Source: Paludibacteraceae bacterium (lineage in GTDB: Bacteria; Bacteroidota; Bacteroidia; Bacteroidales; Paludibacteraceae). Taken from it: a stretch of DNA of 32,558 nucleotides. Position 1 is the stretch's first letter; each line of letters starts with the position of its first letter. Shown one piece after another: positions 20,749 to 29,799 of the stretch. Made by a program: the position numbers and the translations under genes. The notes under the pieces were generated by a model, which was given only the letters and a program-made list of their open reading frames with translations, was not told where the DNA came from and did not search any database. The DNA lies in NCBI GenBank assembly GCA_905234025.1, contig CAJOFT010000011.1, positions 1-32,558 on the forward strand. Direction: 5' to 3'.

Positions 20749-21996
20749 ATGATGAAACGTTTGGATTTGAAGTATATTGACAAGACATACTGGGTCTTGT
20801 TCCTCACACTGGTCGTGGTGGCAGTAATCGCCCTGTTCTCGGCTGGAAGTACACTCGTTTACGAACGACATTCCGTCCTCGGACCGGTGCTGTCGCAGAT
20901 GATTTTCCTGTTCCTCGGTGTAGCCATCGCGTTCTTTATCCAGTTCGTGCCGAGCATGTATATCCGTGCAGGCGGTTATGTGCTGTTGGGCTTTTCGTTG
21001 CTGTGCCTGTATTTTATCATGCTGTTCCCGCACAGTTCGATGGTGGCAACCATCAACGGTGCCAGCCGCTGGATAAAAATAGGCGGATTCACGTTCCAAC
21101 CGTCGGAATTGGCGAAATTGAGCCTGATTATCGTGGTCGCGGACCTGCTTTCGCGCATCAAAACCGAGGAGGACAAGAAAAAATACTTCTTCTGGACACT
21201 TGGTCTGACAGCTGCAACGGCTTTGCCTATTATGACGGGCAACCTCTCAACGGCGGTATTGCTTGGCGGTATTGTGCTGATTATGTGGTTCTTGGCACAT
21301 CTTCCGTGGAAGTATATCCTTGCAACGGTCGGTATTGCTGTGGCATTGTTGGTGGCGGGATATCTGATTGTGGAGTTCGGCTTTGTGCGGCAACATCGGA
21401 AAATGGGCGGACCGTTTGCGCGTGCCGTGACCTGGGTCGGGCGTATTGATGATATCTTCACAGAACACAATCAGGATGCGGCAGAGTTCAAACTGACGGA
21501 CGATAACTACCAGCGTTCGATAGCGAAAGTGGCAGTGGCGCGCGGTGGCAAATCGCCGGTCGGTGTGCTGCCGGGAAACAGTCAGGAACGCGACTTCCTG
21601 CCGCAGGCGTTTGCGGATTACATCTTCGCAATCATTGTGGAGGAATCGGGCATGGTAGGTGCTATCTTTCTGATATTTATTTATCTGGCAGTTCTCTTCC
21701 GCGCGTGCCTGACAAGCAGTCGTTTCGGCGATTATGCGGCAATGCTGATGGTAATGGGCTTGGCGCTGATGCTGACGTGTCAGGCGTTGGTGTCCATGAT
21801 GGTGGCGGTTGGTCTCGGTCCCGTGACAGGACAGCCATTGCCGCTGATTTCGCGTGGCGGAACGAGTGCTGTGATAACAAGTGTTTATTTCGGCATCATC
21901 ATGGCGGTCAGCCGCGAGCAGAAAGAACTCAAAGAGCGTCAGACCCAGACGACAATCAAATCTAAGGAAGAAGTGCCGGAAATAACGCTCGAATAA
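20749..21996 (+). CDS. ftsW: Lipid II polymerase FtsW
   Basis: This 415-residue polytopic membrane protein is of the SEDS family (FtsW/RodA/SpoVE), the glycosyltransferase partner of FtsI at the septum. It shows about ten transmembrane helices, the GASRWIKIGGFTFQPSELAKL block (about residues 103-123), RVGRIDD-like WVGRIDDIF, the SIAKVAVARGGKSPVG and QAFADYIFAIIVEESG region, and PLISRGGTSAVIT near the end; these are standard SEDS motifs. Its normal dcw neighbour murD is 12 kb upstream, so an ftsW promoter must now exist within or near the right 43-bp repeat. The start may be either of two adjacent ATG codons (20749 or 20752). Confidence 0.93.
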   Translation: MMKRLDLKYIDKTYWVLFLTLVVVAVIALFSAGSTLVYERHSVLGPVLSQMIFLFLGVAIAFFIQFVPSMYIRAGGYVLLGFSLLCLYFIMLFPHSSMVATINGASRWIKIGGFTFQPSELAKLSLIIVVADLLSRIKTEEDKKKYFFWTLGLTAATALPIMTGNLSTAVLLGGIVLIMWFLAHLPWKYILATVGIAVALLVAGYLIVEFGFVRQHRKMGGPFARAVTWVGRIDDIFTEHNQDAAEFKLTDDNYQRSIAKVAVARGGKSPVGVLPGNSQERDFLPQAFADYIFAIIVEESGMVGAIFLIFIYLAVLFRACLTSSRFGDYAAMLMVMGLALMLTCQALVSMMVAVGLGPVTGQPLPLISRGGTSAVITSVYFGIIMAVSREQKELKERQTQTTIKSKEEVPEITLE

Positions 21997-22002
21997 AATC
22001 AT

Positions 22003-22060
22003 TAAATCGTAAATGACTAAATCATAAATGACTAAATCGTAAATGACTAAATCGTAAATA
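22003..22060 (+). repeat. TAAATCGTAAATGAC 15-mer repeat before murG
   Basis: Units occupy 22003-22017, 22018-22032 (one change), 22033-22047 and a partial 22048-22060, ending 2 bp before the murG ATG. It is the same family as 5351-5393, with GAC in place of CGC. Confidence 0.88.
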
Positions 22061-22062
22061 TT

Positions 22063-23127
22063 ATGAGATACCTCATCTCCGGCGGTGGAACAGGTGGTCA
22101 CATCTTCCCCGCAGTAAGTATTGCAAACGCGTTGCGCGAGTTGGATTCCGAAGCAGAAATCCTCTTTGTCGGAGCACTCGGACGCATGGAAATGGAACGT
22201 GTCCCGCAAGCGGGATATAAGATTATCGGTCTGCCGGTGCGCGGCTTCGACCGCAAACGCCCGTGGAAGAACATCTCTGTGCTCATTGATTTGGCGCGCT
22301 CAATGCGTATGGCGAAGAAGATTATCAGGGACTTCCGTCCGGATGTCGGTGTCGGTGTAGGCGGTTATGCTTCAGGCGCAGCGATGAAAGTGGCTGCGAA
22401 AATGGGTGTGCCTATTCTGTTGCAGGAGCAGAATGGTTTTGCAGGTGTGACGAACAAACTGCTCAAAGATGATGCACAGAAGATTTGCGTGGCATACGAA
22501 AACATGGAGCGTTTCTTCCCGAAAGACAAGATTATCCTCACCGGCAATCCTGTCCGGCAGAATCTGTTGGAAGGCAAAAAACAAGCCGGCAACGGCAAAA
22601 AGAATCTGCTGATTATCGGTGGCAGTCTCGGCGCACGGACCATCAACGAAGCCATTGCAAACGGCTTGGACAAATTGGCTATGGCTGGTATCAATGTCGT
22701 CTGGCAGACGGGAAAAGCCTACTATGAACAATATCGAAATATCGACACTTCGAAATATCGTAATGTCGAAGTAAAAGAATTCCTGAGCGACATGCCCGAC
22801 CGCTATGCAACGGCAGACCTTGTTATATCCCGCGCGGGCGCAAGTTCGATTTCGGAACTCTGTCTGTTGGGCAAACCGTGTGTGCTTGTGCCGTCTCCGA
22901 ATGTGGCGGAGGACCATCAGACGCACAATGCCATGGCGTTGGTGAACAAGAATGCGGCGGTGCTGGTGCGTGATGCCGAAGCGGCGGAGAAACTGGTAGA
23001 TACGGCACTTGCGCTGATTCAGGACGATGCGAAACTAAAAGAACTGCGCAAGAATATTCTCACTCTTGCGCAGCCCGATTCAGCTCGTCGTATTGCGGAA
23101 GAAGTTATCCGCTTGGCGAAGAAATAA
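22063..23127 (+). CDS. murG: UDP-GlcNAc:lipid I N-acetylglucosaminyltransferase MurG
   Basis: MurG converts lipid I to lipid II on the inner face of the membrane. The 354-residue GT28 protein has the glycine-rich SGGGTGGHIFPA (about residues 6-17), GVGVGGYASG (about 95-104), QEQNGFAG (about 122-129), IIGGSLGARTIN (about 185-196) and the donor-binding SRAGASSISELCLLGKPCVLVP region (about 256-277). Length is normal. It is the last cell-wall gene here: its stop is immediately followed, without any spacer, by the stop of convergent serS, so murC, ftsQ, ftsA and ftsZ are not in this cluster. Confidence 0.95.
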   Translation: MRYLISGGGTGGHIFPAVSIANALRELDSEAEILFVGALGRMEMERVPQAGYKIIGLPVRGFDRKRPWKNISVLIDLARSMRMAKKIIRDFRPDVGVGVGGYASGAAMKVAAKMGVPILLQEQNGFAGVTNKLLKDDAQKICVAYENMERFFPKDKIILTGNPVRQNLLEGKKQAGNGKKNLLIIGGSLGARTINEAIANGLDKLAMAGINVVWQTGKAYYEQYRNIDTSKYRNVEVKEFLSDMPDRYATADLVISRAGASSISELCLLGKPCVLVPSPNVAEDHQTHNAMALVNKNAAVLVRDAEAAEKLVDTALALIQDDAKLKELRKNILTLAQPDSARRIAEEVIRLAKK

Positions 23128-24486
23128 CTATCGGATCATATCGTCGCCGAAGAACGGTTGCAGTGCTTTCGGAATACGGATTCCTTCTTCGCACTGGTTG
23201 TTCTCCAACAAAGCGGCTACAATTCTCGGCAGTGCTAACGCGCTGCCGTTCAAGGTGTGCGCGATATACACTTTCTTGTCATCTGCCTTGCGGTAGCGGC
23301 ATTTGAGACGATTTGCCTGATACGTGTCGAAGTTCGAGGTACTTGAAACCTCCAACCAGCGGTGTTGTGCCTCGGAATAAACCTCGAAGTCATAGCATAA
23401 TGCAGCCGTGAAGCTCATATCGCCGCCACAGAGACGGAGAATACGATAGGGTAACTCCAGCTTCTGCAGCAGACCTTCCACGTGTGCTAACATCTCACGG
23501 TGTGAAGCATCCGAATGGTCAGGTGTGTCAATGCGTACAATCTCAATCTTCGAGAACTCGTGCAGACGGTTCAATCCGCGCACGTCCTTGCCGTAACTGC
23601 CAGCTTCGCGACGGAAACACTCCGTGTAAGCGCAGTTTTTGATGGGCAGGTTAGCTTCGTCAATGATTTCATCGCGATACAAATTGGTCACCGGTACTTC
23701 CGCAGTCGGAATCAGATACAGGTCATCCACTTCGCAGTGATACATCTGTCCTTCCTTGTCCGGCAGTTGTCCTGTGCCGTAACCCGAAGCCTGATTAACC
23801 ACCGTTGGCGGCATGATTTCCGTATAACCGGCTTTGTTGGCTTCTGCGAGGAAGAAATTGATCAGTGCGCGTTGCAGGCGTGCGCCTTGTCCGATATAGA
23901 CAGGGAAACCTGCGCCTGAAATCTTCACGCCGAGGTCGAAGTCAATGAGGTTGTATTTCTTTGCAAGTTCCCAGTGCGGGAGTTTTGCAAAGGCAGGTTG
24001 CGGGTCTTCGGAAGCAGGCCAGTCGCGCAATGCGATACCGTTTCCGTCTGCATCGAACGAACGGTTGCCTTCTGCCAGTTTCTTGAGCGGTTCGCCGAAA
24101 TTCCAGCCGCCGACTTTGACAGCCACGTTGTCTTCTGCGCCTTTGCCTTCAGGAACGATGGAGTAGGGTACATTCGGTATTTGCAGCAGTGCTTGCGTCA
24201 GTTTCTCTTCTTCGGCAGCCATTTCCGCCTCAAGGGCTTTGATGTTCTCTTTCAGTTCGCCTGTTTTGGCTTTGGCGGCTTCGGCTTCTTCGCGTTTGCC
24301 TTGTGCCATAAGTGCGCCGATGGACTTCGATATCTGGTTCATCTCTGCGCTTGCCGCGTCTTTTTTCTGTTGGGCGGCTTTACGGGCTTGGTCTATAGCA
24401 ATGACGCTCTCGATTGTGTCGTGAGCGTCATTGAAATGCTTCTTTTCCAAACCCGCGACGATAGCTTGTTTATTGAGTGTTAGCAT
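23128..24486 (-). CDS. serS: Seryl-tRNA synthetase
   Basis: This class II synthetase of 452 residues charges tRNA-Ser. The N-terminal antiparallel coiled-coil arm, which contacts the tRNA, spans about residues 30-105 (Ala/Lys/Glu-rich). The catalytic domain has AEVPVTN, the motif 2 block CFRREAGSYGKDVRGLNRLHEFSKIE and motif 3 LNGSALALPRIVAALLENNQ. It starts 6 bp after rpmA and is the last gene of the rplU-rpmA-serS operon. Its stop abuts the murG stop. Confidence 0.95.
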   Translation of the reverse strand: MLTLNKQAIVAGLEKKHFNDAHDTIESVIAIDQARKAAQQKKDAASAEMNQISKSIGALMAQGKREEAEAAKAKTGELKENIKALEAEMAAEEEKLTQALLQIPNVPYSIVPEGKGAEDNVAVKVGGWNFGEPLKKLAEGNRSFDADGNGIALRDWPASEDPQPAFAKLPHWELAKKYNLIDFDLGVKISGAGFPVYIGQGARLQRALINFFLAEANKAGYTEIMPPTVVNQASGYGTGQLPDKEGQMYHCEVDDLYLIPTAEVPVTNLYRDEIIDEANLPIKNCAYTECFRREAGSYGKDVRGLNRLHEFSKIEIVRIDTPDHSDASHREMLAHVEGLLQKLELPYRILRLCGGDMSFTAALCYDFEVYSEAQHRWLEVSSTSNFDTYQANRLKCRYRKADDKKVYIAHTLNGSALALPRIVAALLENNQCEEGIRIPKALQPFFGDDMIR

Positions 24487-24492
24487 AGCTAC

Positions 24493-24753
24493 TTATTGTG
24501 CAATTGGTTGGATAGAAACGTAGGATTTGTTGTTGCGTTTGCGGGTGAAAGTCACGATTCCGTCTGTCAGCGCATACAAAGTATGGTCGCTGCCGATACC
24601 CATATTCTGACCCGGATTGTGTTGTGTACCACGCTGGCGAACGATGATGTTACCTGCTTTCGCAAATTGTCCGCCCCATATTTTAACGCCTAAACGTTTG
24701 CTTTCTGATTCACGGCCGTTCTTTGAACTACCGACACCTTTCTTGTGTGCCAT
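24493..24753 (-). CDS. rpmA: Ribosomal protein bL27
   Basis: bL27 is an 86-residue protein of the large subunit whose N-terminus reaches the peptidyl-transferase centre. It begins [20 protein letters not shown] and contains the usual [17 protein letters not shown] block. There is no N-terminal extension of the Firmicutes type. It lies 44 bp after rplU; that gap holds a TTTAAACT-like short repeat (about 24768-24791). Confidence 0.96.
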   Translation of the reverse strand: MAHKKGVGSSKNGRESESKRLGVKIWGGQFAKAGNIIVRQRGTQHNPGQNMGIGSDHTLYALTDGIVTFTRKRNNKSYVSIQPIAQ

Positions 24754-24797
24754 AATCTGATTTCTTTAAACTTTAAACATTAAACTTTAACCTGAGA

Positions 24798-25112
24798 TTA
24801 CGCAATAATCTCCTTTACTACGAGGTTCGTCAAATCCTGACGGTGACCGGTCAGTTTTTTGTAACCTTTGCGGCGTTTCTTGTGGAATACCAGCACTTTC
24901 TCTCCGCGGCATTCATTGTCAAGAACTTCGCAAACCACTTTGGCTCCCTTAACGGTCGGAGCACCTACTTTAATCTTGCCGTCGTTGTCAACGAGCAGCA
25001 CTTTGTCGAACTCAACCACGGCGCCCTTCTCGGCTTCCATACGGTTGATGAACAGCTTTTTGCCAGCTTCTACTTTGAATTGCTGGCCTTGCATTTCTAC
25101 AATAGCGTACAT
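24798..25112 (-). CDS. rplU: Ribosomal protein bL21
   Basis: bL21 is a 104-residue 23S-rRNA-binding protein. It starts [18 protein letters not shown] and ends with the typical [18 protein letters not shown] signature and VVKEIIA. It is the first gene of the rplU-rpmA-serS operon. The promoter at 25238-25269 gives it a leader of roughly 120 nt with strong potential hairpins, suggesting regulation in the 5' untranslated region. Confidence 0.96.
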   Translation of the reverse strand: MYAIVEMQGQQFKVEAGKKLFINRMEAEKGAVVEFDKVLLVDNDGKIKVGAPTVKGAKVVCEVLDNECRGEKVLVFHKKRRKGYKKLTGHRQDLTNLVVKEIIA

Positions 25113-25196
25113 TTAATTAATTTGTTTAATAATTCCATCGTGCAGGCGGCTGATCGCCGGGCTTCTGCGCTGCTAAATATCTATTTTCATACGCTG

Positions 25197-25238
25197 CCGA
25201 CGGGCGTCTTTTTCAAGCCTGAACACGAAAAAGCCCGC
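25197..25238 (-). other. Hairpin in the rplU 5' leader
   Basis: On the minus strand CGGGC-TTTTTC near the transcription start can pair with GAAAAA-(GAC)-GCCCG about 20 nt later. A second possible stem, CGGC-GATCA-GCCG, lies closer to the gene (about 25151-25163). Ribosomal-protein leaders are often autoregulatory, but I cannot assign this one to a known class. Confidence 0.45.
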
Positions 25239-25269
25239 AAAAGTACTGCTTTTTTTTCATTCCCGCAAA
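25238..25269 (-). promoter_or_regulatory. rplU operon promoter
   Basis: On the minus strand TTTG (25269-25266), 20 bp, then TACTTTTG (25245-25238) match the Bacteroidota consensus in sequence and spacing. Confidence 0.75.
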
Positions 25270-25306
25270 TATTTCTTGCATTTTTTTGAAAAAAGAGTGA
25301 AAAAAT

Positions 25307-25338
25307 ATTGCATAGTTGCTAATTTTGTAGTACCTTTG
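25307..25338 (+). promoter_or_regulatory. folD promoter
   Basis: ATTG (25307-25310, one mismatch to TTTG), 20 bp, then TACCTTTG (25331-25338) lie 18 bp before the folD ATG. It diverges from the rplU promoter 37 bp away. Confidence 0.72.
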
Positions 25339-25356
25339 CACGTTTTTTATTGGATT

Positions 25357-26259
25357 ATGGTAGTTTTAGACGGAAAATATATTGCTGCGCAGATTCGCGC
25401 GGAGCTGAAAAAGGAAGTCGCGGACATGGTGGCGGACGGGCATCGTGCTCCTTCTTTGGGCATCGTCATTGTCGGGCACAATCCCGCAAGCGAGACATAT
25501 GTGGCGAACAAAATGAAAGCTTGTGCGGAAGTGGGGATTGAGGCGCGGAAGATTGCGTTGGAAGAGTCTGTCACCGAAGCGGAACTGCTCTCCTGTGTGG
25601 CGAACTTGAACAACGATTCCTCCATTGACGGCTTCATCGTCCAGTTGCCGCTTCCGCCGCACATCAGCGAGCAGAACATCCTCTCTGCCATTGATTATCG
25701 CAAAGACGTGGACGGCTTGACACCTGAAAATGTCGGACGCACGGTACAAGGTCTGCCTTCTATTGTCAGTGCAACACCGCGTGGCATCAGTGAGCTGCTT
25801 TGCCGCTATAATATTCCAACGGAAGGCAGGCACGTAGTGGTTATCGGGCGGTCGAATATAGTTGGCAAACCGATGGCAATATTGCTCATGCAGCGTCCGT
25901 ATTTGCTCGTGCCAAAGATGAGCGTGGCAGCAGTGGGAAACGCAACGGTCACTATCTGCCACAGCAAAACGCGCAACCTCAAGGACATATGCCTCACGGC
26001 GGACATCATTATCGTGGCAGCCGGAAGTCCTGGACTGCTCACGGCGGATATGGTGCGCGAAGGGACAACGGTGATTGATGTCGGCATAACCCGTGTGGAC
26101 GATCCGGCAACGCCGAAAGGCTATCGTTTGGCGGGAGACGTGGATTTTGAAAACGTAGCGCCGAAATGCGCGTACATAACGCCTGTGCCGGGCGGGGTTG
26201 GTCCGATGACCATAGTTAGTTTGTTGAGTAACACGCTTCAGGCGGCAAAGAAGATTTGA
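25357..26259 (+). CDS. folD: Bifunctional methylene-THF dehydrogenase / methenyl-THF cyclohydrolase FolD
   Basis: FolD interconverts 5,10-methylene- and 10-formyl-tetrahydrofolate in cytoplasmic one-carbon metabolism. The 300-residue protein has Y48-x3-K52 (YVANK, catalytic Lys), QLPLP (96-100), [13 protein letters not shown] (116 onward) and the nucleotide-binding [14 protein letters not shown] (161-174), with [11 protein letters not shown] near the end. The ATG at 25357 is placed 18 bp after the promoter; longer starts would lie upstream of the transcription start. Its stop overlaps the TTG start of the next gene. Confidence 0.95.
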   Translation: MVVLDGKYIAAQIRAELKKEVADMVADGHRAPSLGIVIVGHNPASETYVANKMKACAEVGIEARKIALEESVTEAELLSCVANLNNDSSIDGFIVQLPLPPHISEQNILSAIDYRKDVDGLTPENVGRTVQGLPSIVSATPRGISELLCRYNIPTEGRHVVVIGRSNIVGKPMAILLMQRPYLLVPKMSVAAVGNATVTICHSKTRNLKDICLTADIIIVAAGSPGLLTADMVREGTTVIDVGITRVDDPATPKGYRLAGDVDFENVAPKCAYITPVPGGVGPMTIVSLLSNTLQAAKKI

Positions 26260-26888
26260 AGAAGATTCTCCTCATAATATGTGCATTGTGCGCCATGACG
26301 GCATTTGGCAGCGAACGCCAGACGCGGCGGGTGTATCTGGAAAGGGTGTTCGATTGTCCGAAGGAACGGGCTGAAGCTGTGGTGGACACCTTCGTTTATG
26401 CCTTGCAGACGGATATAAACTCGCTTTTTGATTGGGCATTTCTCGGCACCGGTGAACAGGGTGACCCGAAAGGCAAGGATGCCGTGAGTGTCGTCTATAC
26501 GGGCAATAGTTACGAAGTGGAAACGCGCACAGGCATACTGACGCTGACAATCAACGTGCTGGGTATGCCGTGGTTCAAAAATCGCGAACTGGGCAGTATT
26601 TACCGTGACAGTGTCGTTAATGAAACCCGCCACGCAAAATTGGATATCACCTATTCCGGCGCACTCCTCCAGGCGGCAGACGGACAGTTCCATACGACGG
26701 CTCTGAACGAAAACCAGACACAGGTGGATTTTGAACTGAATGTAACGCTGGGCAAGTTCTTCTCGGCGTTTGTCACAAACAAAATGTGGAACGAGGTCGC
26801 TGTCTGGCGGATTGAAAAGATGATTGACAATATAAAAGAATATGCCGAAACGGGCAAAGTGACCGCGAGAGAAAATGAGAAAATGTAA
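26256..26888 (+). CDS. Secreted protein of unknown function (210 aa), TTG start
   Basis: I do not recognise this protein. A signal peptide is clear: a basic KK, the hydrophobic [14 protein letters not shown] core and a probable cut near residue 18, so it is exported to the periplasm. The signal is only complete if translation begins at TTG (26256), which overlaps the folD stop as TTGA; the first ATG (26295) lies inside the signal. The rest is alternating beta strands ending in an amphipathic helix ([19 protein letters not shown]), somewhat like a START/SRPBCC-type lipid-binding fold, but this is only an impression. The 3' end lies in an ATG-rich repeat and overlaps a possible start of the M16 gene. 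Confidence 0.75.
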   Translation: MKKILLIICALCAMTAFGSERQTRRVYLERVFDCPKERAEAVVDTFVYALQTDINSLFDWAFLGTGEQGDPKGKDAVSVVYTGNSYEVETRTGILTLTINVLGMPWFKNRELGSIYRDSVVNETRHAKLDITYSGALLQAADGQFHTTALNENQTQVDFELNVTLGKFFSAFVTNKMWNEVAVWRIEKMIDNIKEYAETGKVTARENEKM

Positions 26889-26908
26889 AAATATGAAAAT
26901 GAAAAAAT
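26869..26908 (+). repeat. GAGAAAAT-like octamers at a gene junction
   Basis: GAGAAAAT-GAGAAAAT-G followed by TAAAAATATGAAAATGAAAAAAT is of the same character as the octamers at 5221-5340. It encodes the end of the secreted protein (ENEKM) and the beginning of the M16 frame (possible ATGs at 26875, 26893 and 26899). Confidence 0.65.
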
Positions 26909-29799
26909 TAGCACTTGTTTTGTTGGCTCTCTGTGCGTTGGGCGCGCAAGCCAAAGAGTATCAGTTCCAAACCGTAGATGGTGACCCTGTTGCAGCGCGC
27001 ATCTACAAGTTGGATAATGGTCTGACCGTCTATTTGTCGCAGAATGCCGAGAAGCCGGAGATTCAGACGTTTATTGCTGTCCGTGCAGGCTCGCAGAATG
27101 ATCCGCTCGAATCAACGGGTTTGGCTCACTATCAGGAGCATATTATGTTCAAAGGCACAAAGTCTTATGGCACAACGAATTACGAGGCGGAACTGCCCAA
27201 CCTCAATGCCATTGATTCCCTGTACGAAGTCTATGGCGCAACCACCGACCCCGAGCAGCGCAAAGCCATCTATCACCTGATTGATTCATTCTCTTACGAG
27301 AGCTCGAAGATTGCTATTGCCAACGAGTTTGACAAACTCATGAACGCCATCGGTGCTACCGGCGTAAACGCCTTCACAGGCACGGACATGACATGCTATC
27401 ACGAGGTTATCCCTGCCGGCGAACTTACCCGTTGGGCGATGATTGAATCAGACCGTTTCCAAAATCTTGTTGTCCGTGGTTTCCACACCGAACTGGAGAC
27501 CGTTTACGAGGAGTTCAATCTGTATTCCACGCAGGATGATGAAAAGATTGATTTGGCAATTGGCAAGCTCCTTTATCCGGATGTTCCTTACCGTCAGCAT
27601 AGTGTAATCGGCACGCAGGAGCACCTCAAAAGCCCGAGTCTGAAGAACATCAAAAAGTTCTACGACACATACTATCGCCCGAACAATGTGGCTGTTTGCT
27701 TGTCCGGAGACTTTGAATTTGAGCATGCAATTGAAGTCATTGACAAGTATTTCGGTGCTTGGGAGCCCAAAGACCTTCCCGCATTCGAACTGCCCGTACA
27801 AGCCGATTTGACCGCTCACAAGGACACGCTTGTTTATGGCAAGGAATCACCCGAAGTCTGGCTTGCTTGGAAATTGCCGAACGTGCGTCATGAGGATTAT
27901 GATGCCTTGCAGGTAATGAGTGCTGTCATGGAGAACGGCAAATGTGGTCTCCTGAACTTGGACGTGGAGCAGAAACAAGCCTTGCTTGGAGTGGGCGATT
28001 ATCTGCATGGCGGCAACGATTATTCGACCTATTATCTGTTCGGCAACCCAAAAGCGAATCAGACCTTGGACGAGGTGCGTGATATCTTGTTGGCGGAGGT
28101 TGAGAAACTCAAAAAAGGTGAGTTCTCGGACGAACTTCTGCTGTCTATTGTGCGTAACCAGAAACGCAATGACCTTATCGGACAGCAGGAAAACTTTAAC
28201 CGCACATGGAATTTCGTGCAGGCGCACGTGTACCAGATTCCTTATGAAAACATTGTGCATCGTCTTGACCGTCTGGAACTCCTGAAAACGGAGGATATCG
28301 TGCGCGTGGCGAACAAGTATCTGCAAGACAATTATGTCTGCGTCTATAAGCATCCGGGCGACAATGGCGTTAATCCCGAGAAGGTGGAGAAGCCCGATAT
28401 TACGCCGATTGAAATGAACCGCGATGCACAATCACAGTTCTGCGAAGAACTGATAAAGATGGATGCGGAGAACCTCAAGCCGCAGTTCCTCGATTTCAAC
28501 AAAGACCTTTCCCGCAGTATGCTGCCTAATGGCGTGGAACTGCTCTATGTCCGCAATACGGAGAACGACCTCGCACAACTGAATTTCGTGGTTGGCGTAG
28601 GCGCAGACCAGGAACCGATGTTGGATTTCTCATCGGCATTGCTTTATTACCTCGGAACGGACGAACTTTCCGCAGAGGAGTATCAGACCAAGCTCTATTC
28701 ACTGGCTGCCGAAGCTTGGGCGTATGCCGGTGACAACGAAACGGAACTGGGCGTTTACGGCTTGCAGGAAACACTTCCGGAAGCCCTTCAACTCATGGAA
28801 AACTGGGTCTTGACGGCGCTGCCTGATCAGGAAATCCTGAAAGAAATTGTCCTCGACGAGATAAAATCGCACAATGACAGCAAATCCGACCAACAGTCCT
28901 GTTTCCGCCATTTGATGCGTTATGGCATGATTGGCGCGAAGGCGATGCAGGCGCGCTTGTACACGCCGAAACAGATGAAGAAACTCAAAGCACAAGCCGT
29001 TTTGGATCGTTTGCGTGCATTCTTGCCGGCTATTGAGCGGGTGGAGTACTACGGTCCGATGTCGGAGAATGAACTGAAAGCACTCCTTGCCAAATCGAAT
29101 CTCATGGCGCTGGCAGATGCCTCCAAACGCACGGAAGCCAAGCATATTCTCATGGAACTTGTCAAGCAGAACGAAGTCTGGGTGGCGCCGTATGATGCCA
29201 ACAACTCCTATTTGGTGGGCTATGCCAACTGGGGAGAGGTTTATTCGCCGAAGGACGAAGCCATTATCCGTCTCTTCAACGAATACTTTGATGGTTCGAT
29301 GGGCTCGATTGTTTTCCAGGAAATGCGTGAAGCGCGCGCATTGTGCTATGCGTCCGGTGCTTCCTACGATATGCCCGAATACAAAGGCGAAAACAACTAC
29401 TTCTACACCTATATTATCTCGCAAAACGACAAATTGCAGGATTGCATCGAGGCATTTGACACGATTTGCAACATCTTGCCGCAATCGCAATCAGCCTTCG
29501 ACAACGCCAAAACCTCGCTCCTGAAAAGCATCGAAAAGCGTCGTTATGTGCGTTCGGCACCCATTGACAGCTATGTTTATTATCGCGAAAAAGGTTGGGA
29601 TCACGACCGTTGGGAGGACATTTACCGCGAAGTCCAGAAATTGACCCTGGAAGATGTCGTCGCCTTCCAGAAAGCGCATGTGGCGAACCGCACGTACCGT
29701 TATCTCATCCTCGGCAACCCGAAGGAGCTGGATATGAACTACCTCAAAACGAAGGGTGCTGTCAAGAACCTCAAAATCAAAGATATCTTTGTGTACTAA
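26893..29799 (+). CDS. M16 family zinc metallopeptidase, exported
   Basis: This 968-residue protein is of the pitrilysin/insulinase type with duplicated M16 halves. A signal peptide (KMKKLALVLLALCALGAQA) sends it to the periplasm. The inverted zinc motif H79-Y-Q-E82-H83 lies in GLAHYQEHIMF; the second half, from about residue 530, lacks such a motif, as is normal for the non-catalytic half. Substrates are likely peptides or misfolded proteins; this is family inference. The start is uncertain because the junction repeat contains ATG at 26875, 26893 and 26899; I chose 26893, which gives a good signal peptide and avoids overlap. Its stop overlaps the prfA start (TAATG). Confidence 0.9.
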   Translation: MKMKKLALVLLALCALGAQAKEYQFQTVDGDPVAARIYKLDNGLTVYLSQNAEKPEIQTFIAVRAGSQNDPLESTGLAHYQEHIMFKGTKSYGTTNYEAELPNLNAIDSLYEVYGATTDPEQRKAIYHLIDSFSYESSKIAIANEFDKLMNAIGATGVNAFTGTDMTCYHEVIPAGELTRWAMIESDRFQNLVVRGFHTELETVYEEFNLYSTQDDEKIDLAIGKLLYPDVPYRQHSVIGTQEHLKSPSLKNIKKFYDTYYRPNNVAVCLSGDFEFEHAIEVIDKYFGAWEPKDLPAFELPVQADLTAHKDTLVYGKESPEVWLAWKLPNVRHEDYDALQVMSAVMENGKCGLLNLDVEQKQALLGVGDYLHGGNDYSTYYLFGNPKANQTLDEVRDILLAEVEKLKKGEFSDELLLSIVRNQKRNDLIGQQENFNRTWNFVQAHVYQIPYENIVHRLDRLELLKTEDIVRVANKYLQDNYVCVYKHPGDNGVNPEKVEKPDITPIEMNRDAQSQFCEELIKMDAENLKPQFLDFNKDLSRSMLPNGVELLYVRNTENDLAQLNFVVGVGADQEPMLDFSSALLYYLGTDELSAEEYQTKLYSLAAEAWAYAGDNETELGVYGLQETLPEALQLMENWVLTALPDQEILKEIVLDEIKSHNDSKSDQQSCFRHLMRYGMIGAKAMQARLYTPKQMKKLKAQAVLDRLRAFLPAIERVEYYGPMSENELKALLAKSNLMALADASKRTEAKHILMELVKQNEVWVAPYDANNSYLVGYANWGEVYSPKDEAIIRLFNEYFDGSMGSIVFQEMREARALCYASGASYDMPEYKGENNYFYTYIISQNDKLQDCIEAFDTICNILPQSQSAFDNAKTSLLKSIEKRRYVRSAPIDSYVYYREKGWDHDRWEDIYREVQKLTLEDVVAFQKAHVANRTYRYLILGNPKELDMNYLKTKGAVKNLKIKDIFVY

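Noticed and set aside
21247-22209. 320-codon minus-strand frame with IYDLV repeats
   Set aside because: It is the complement of ftsW and of the 15-mer repeat before murG.
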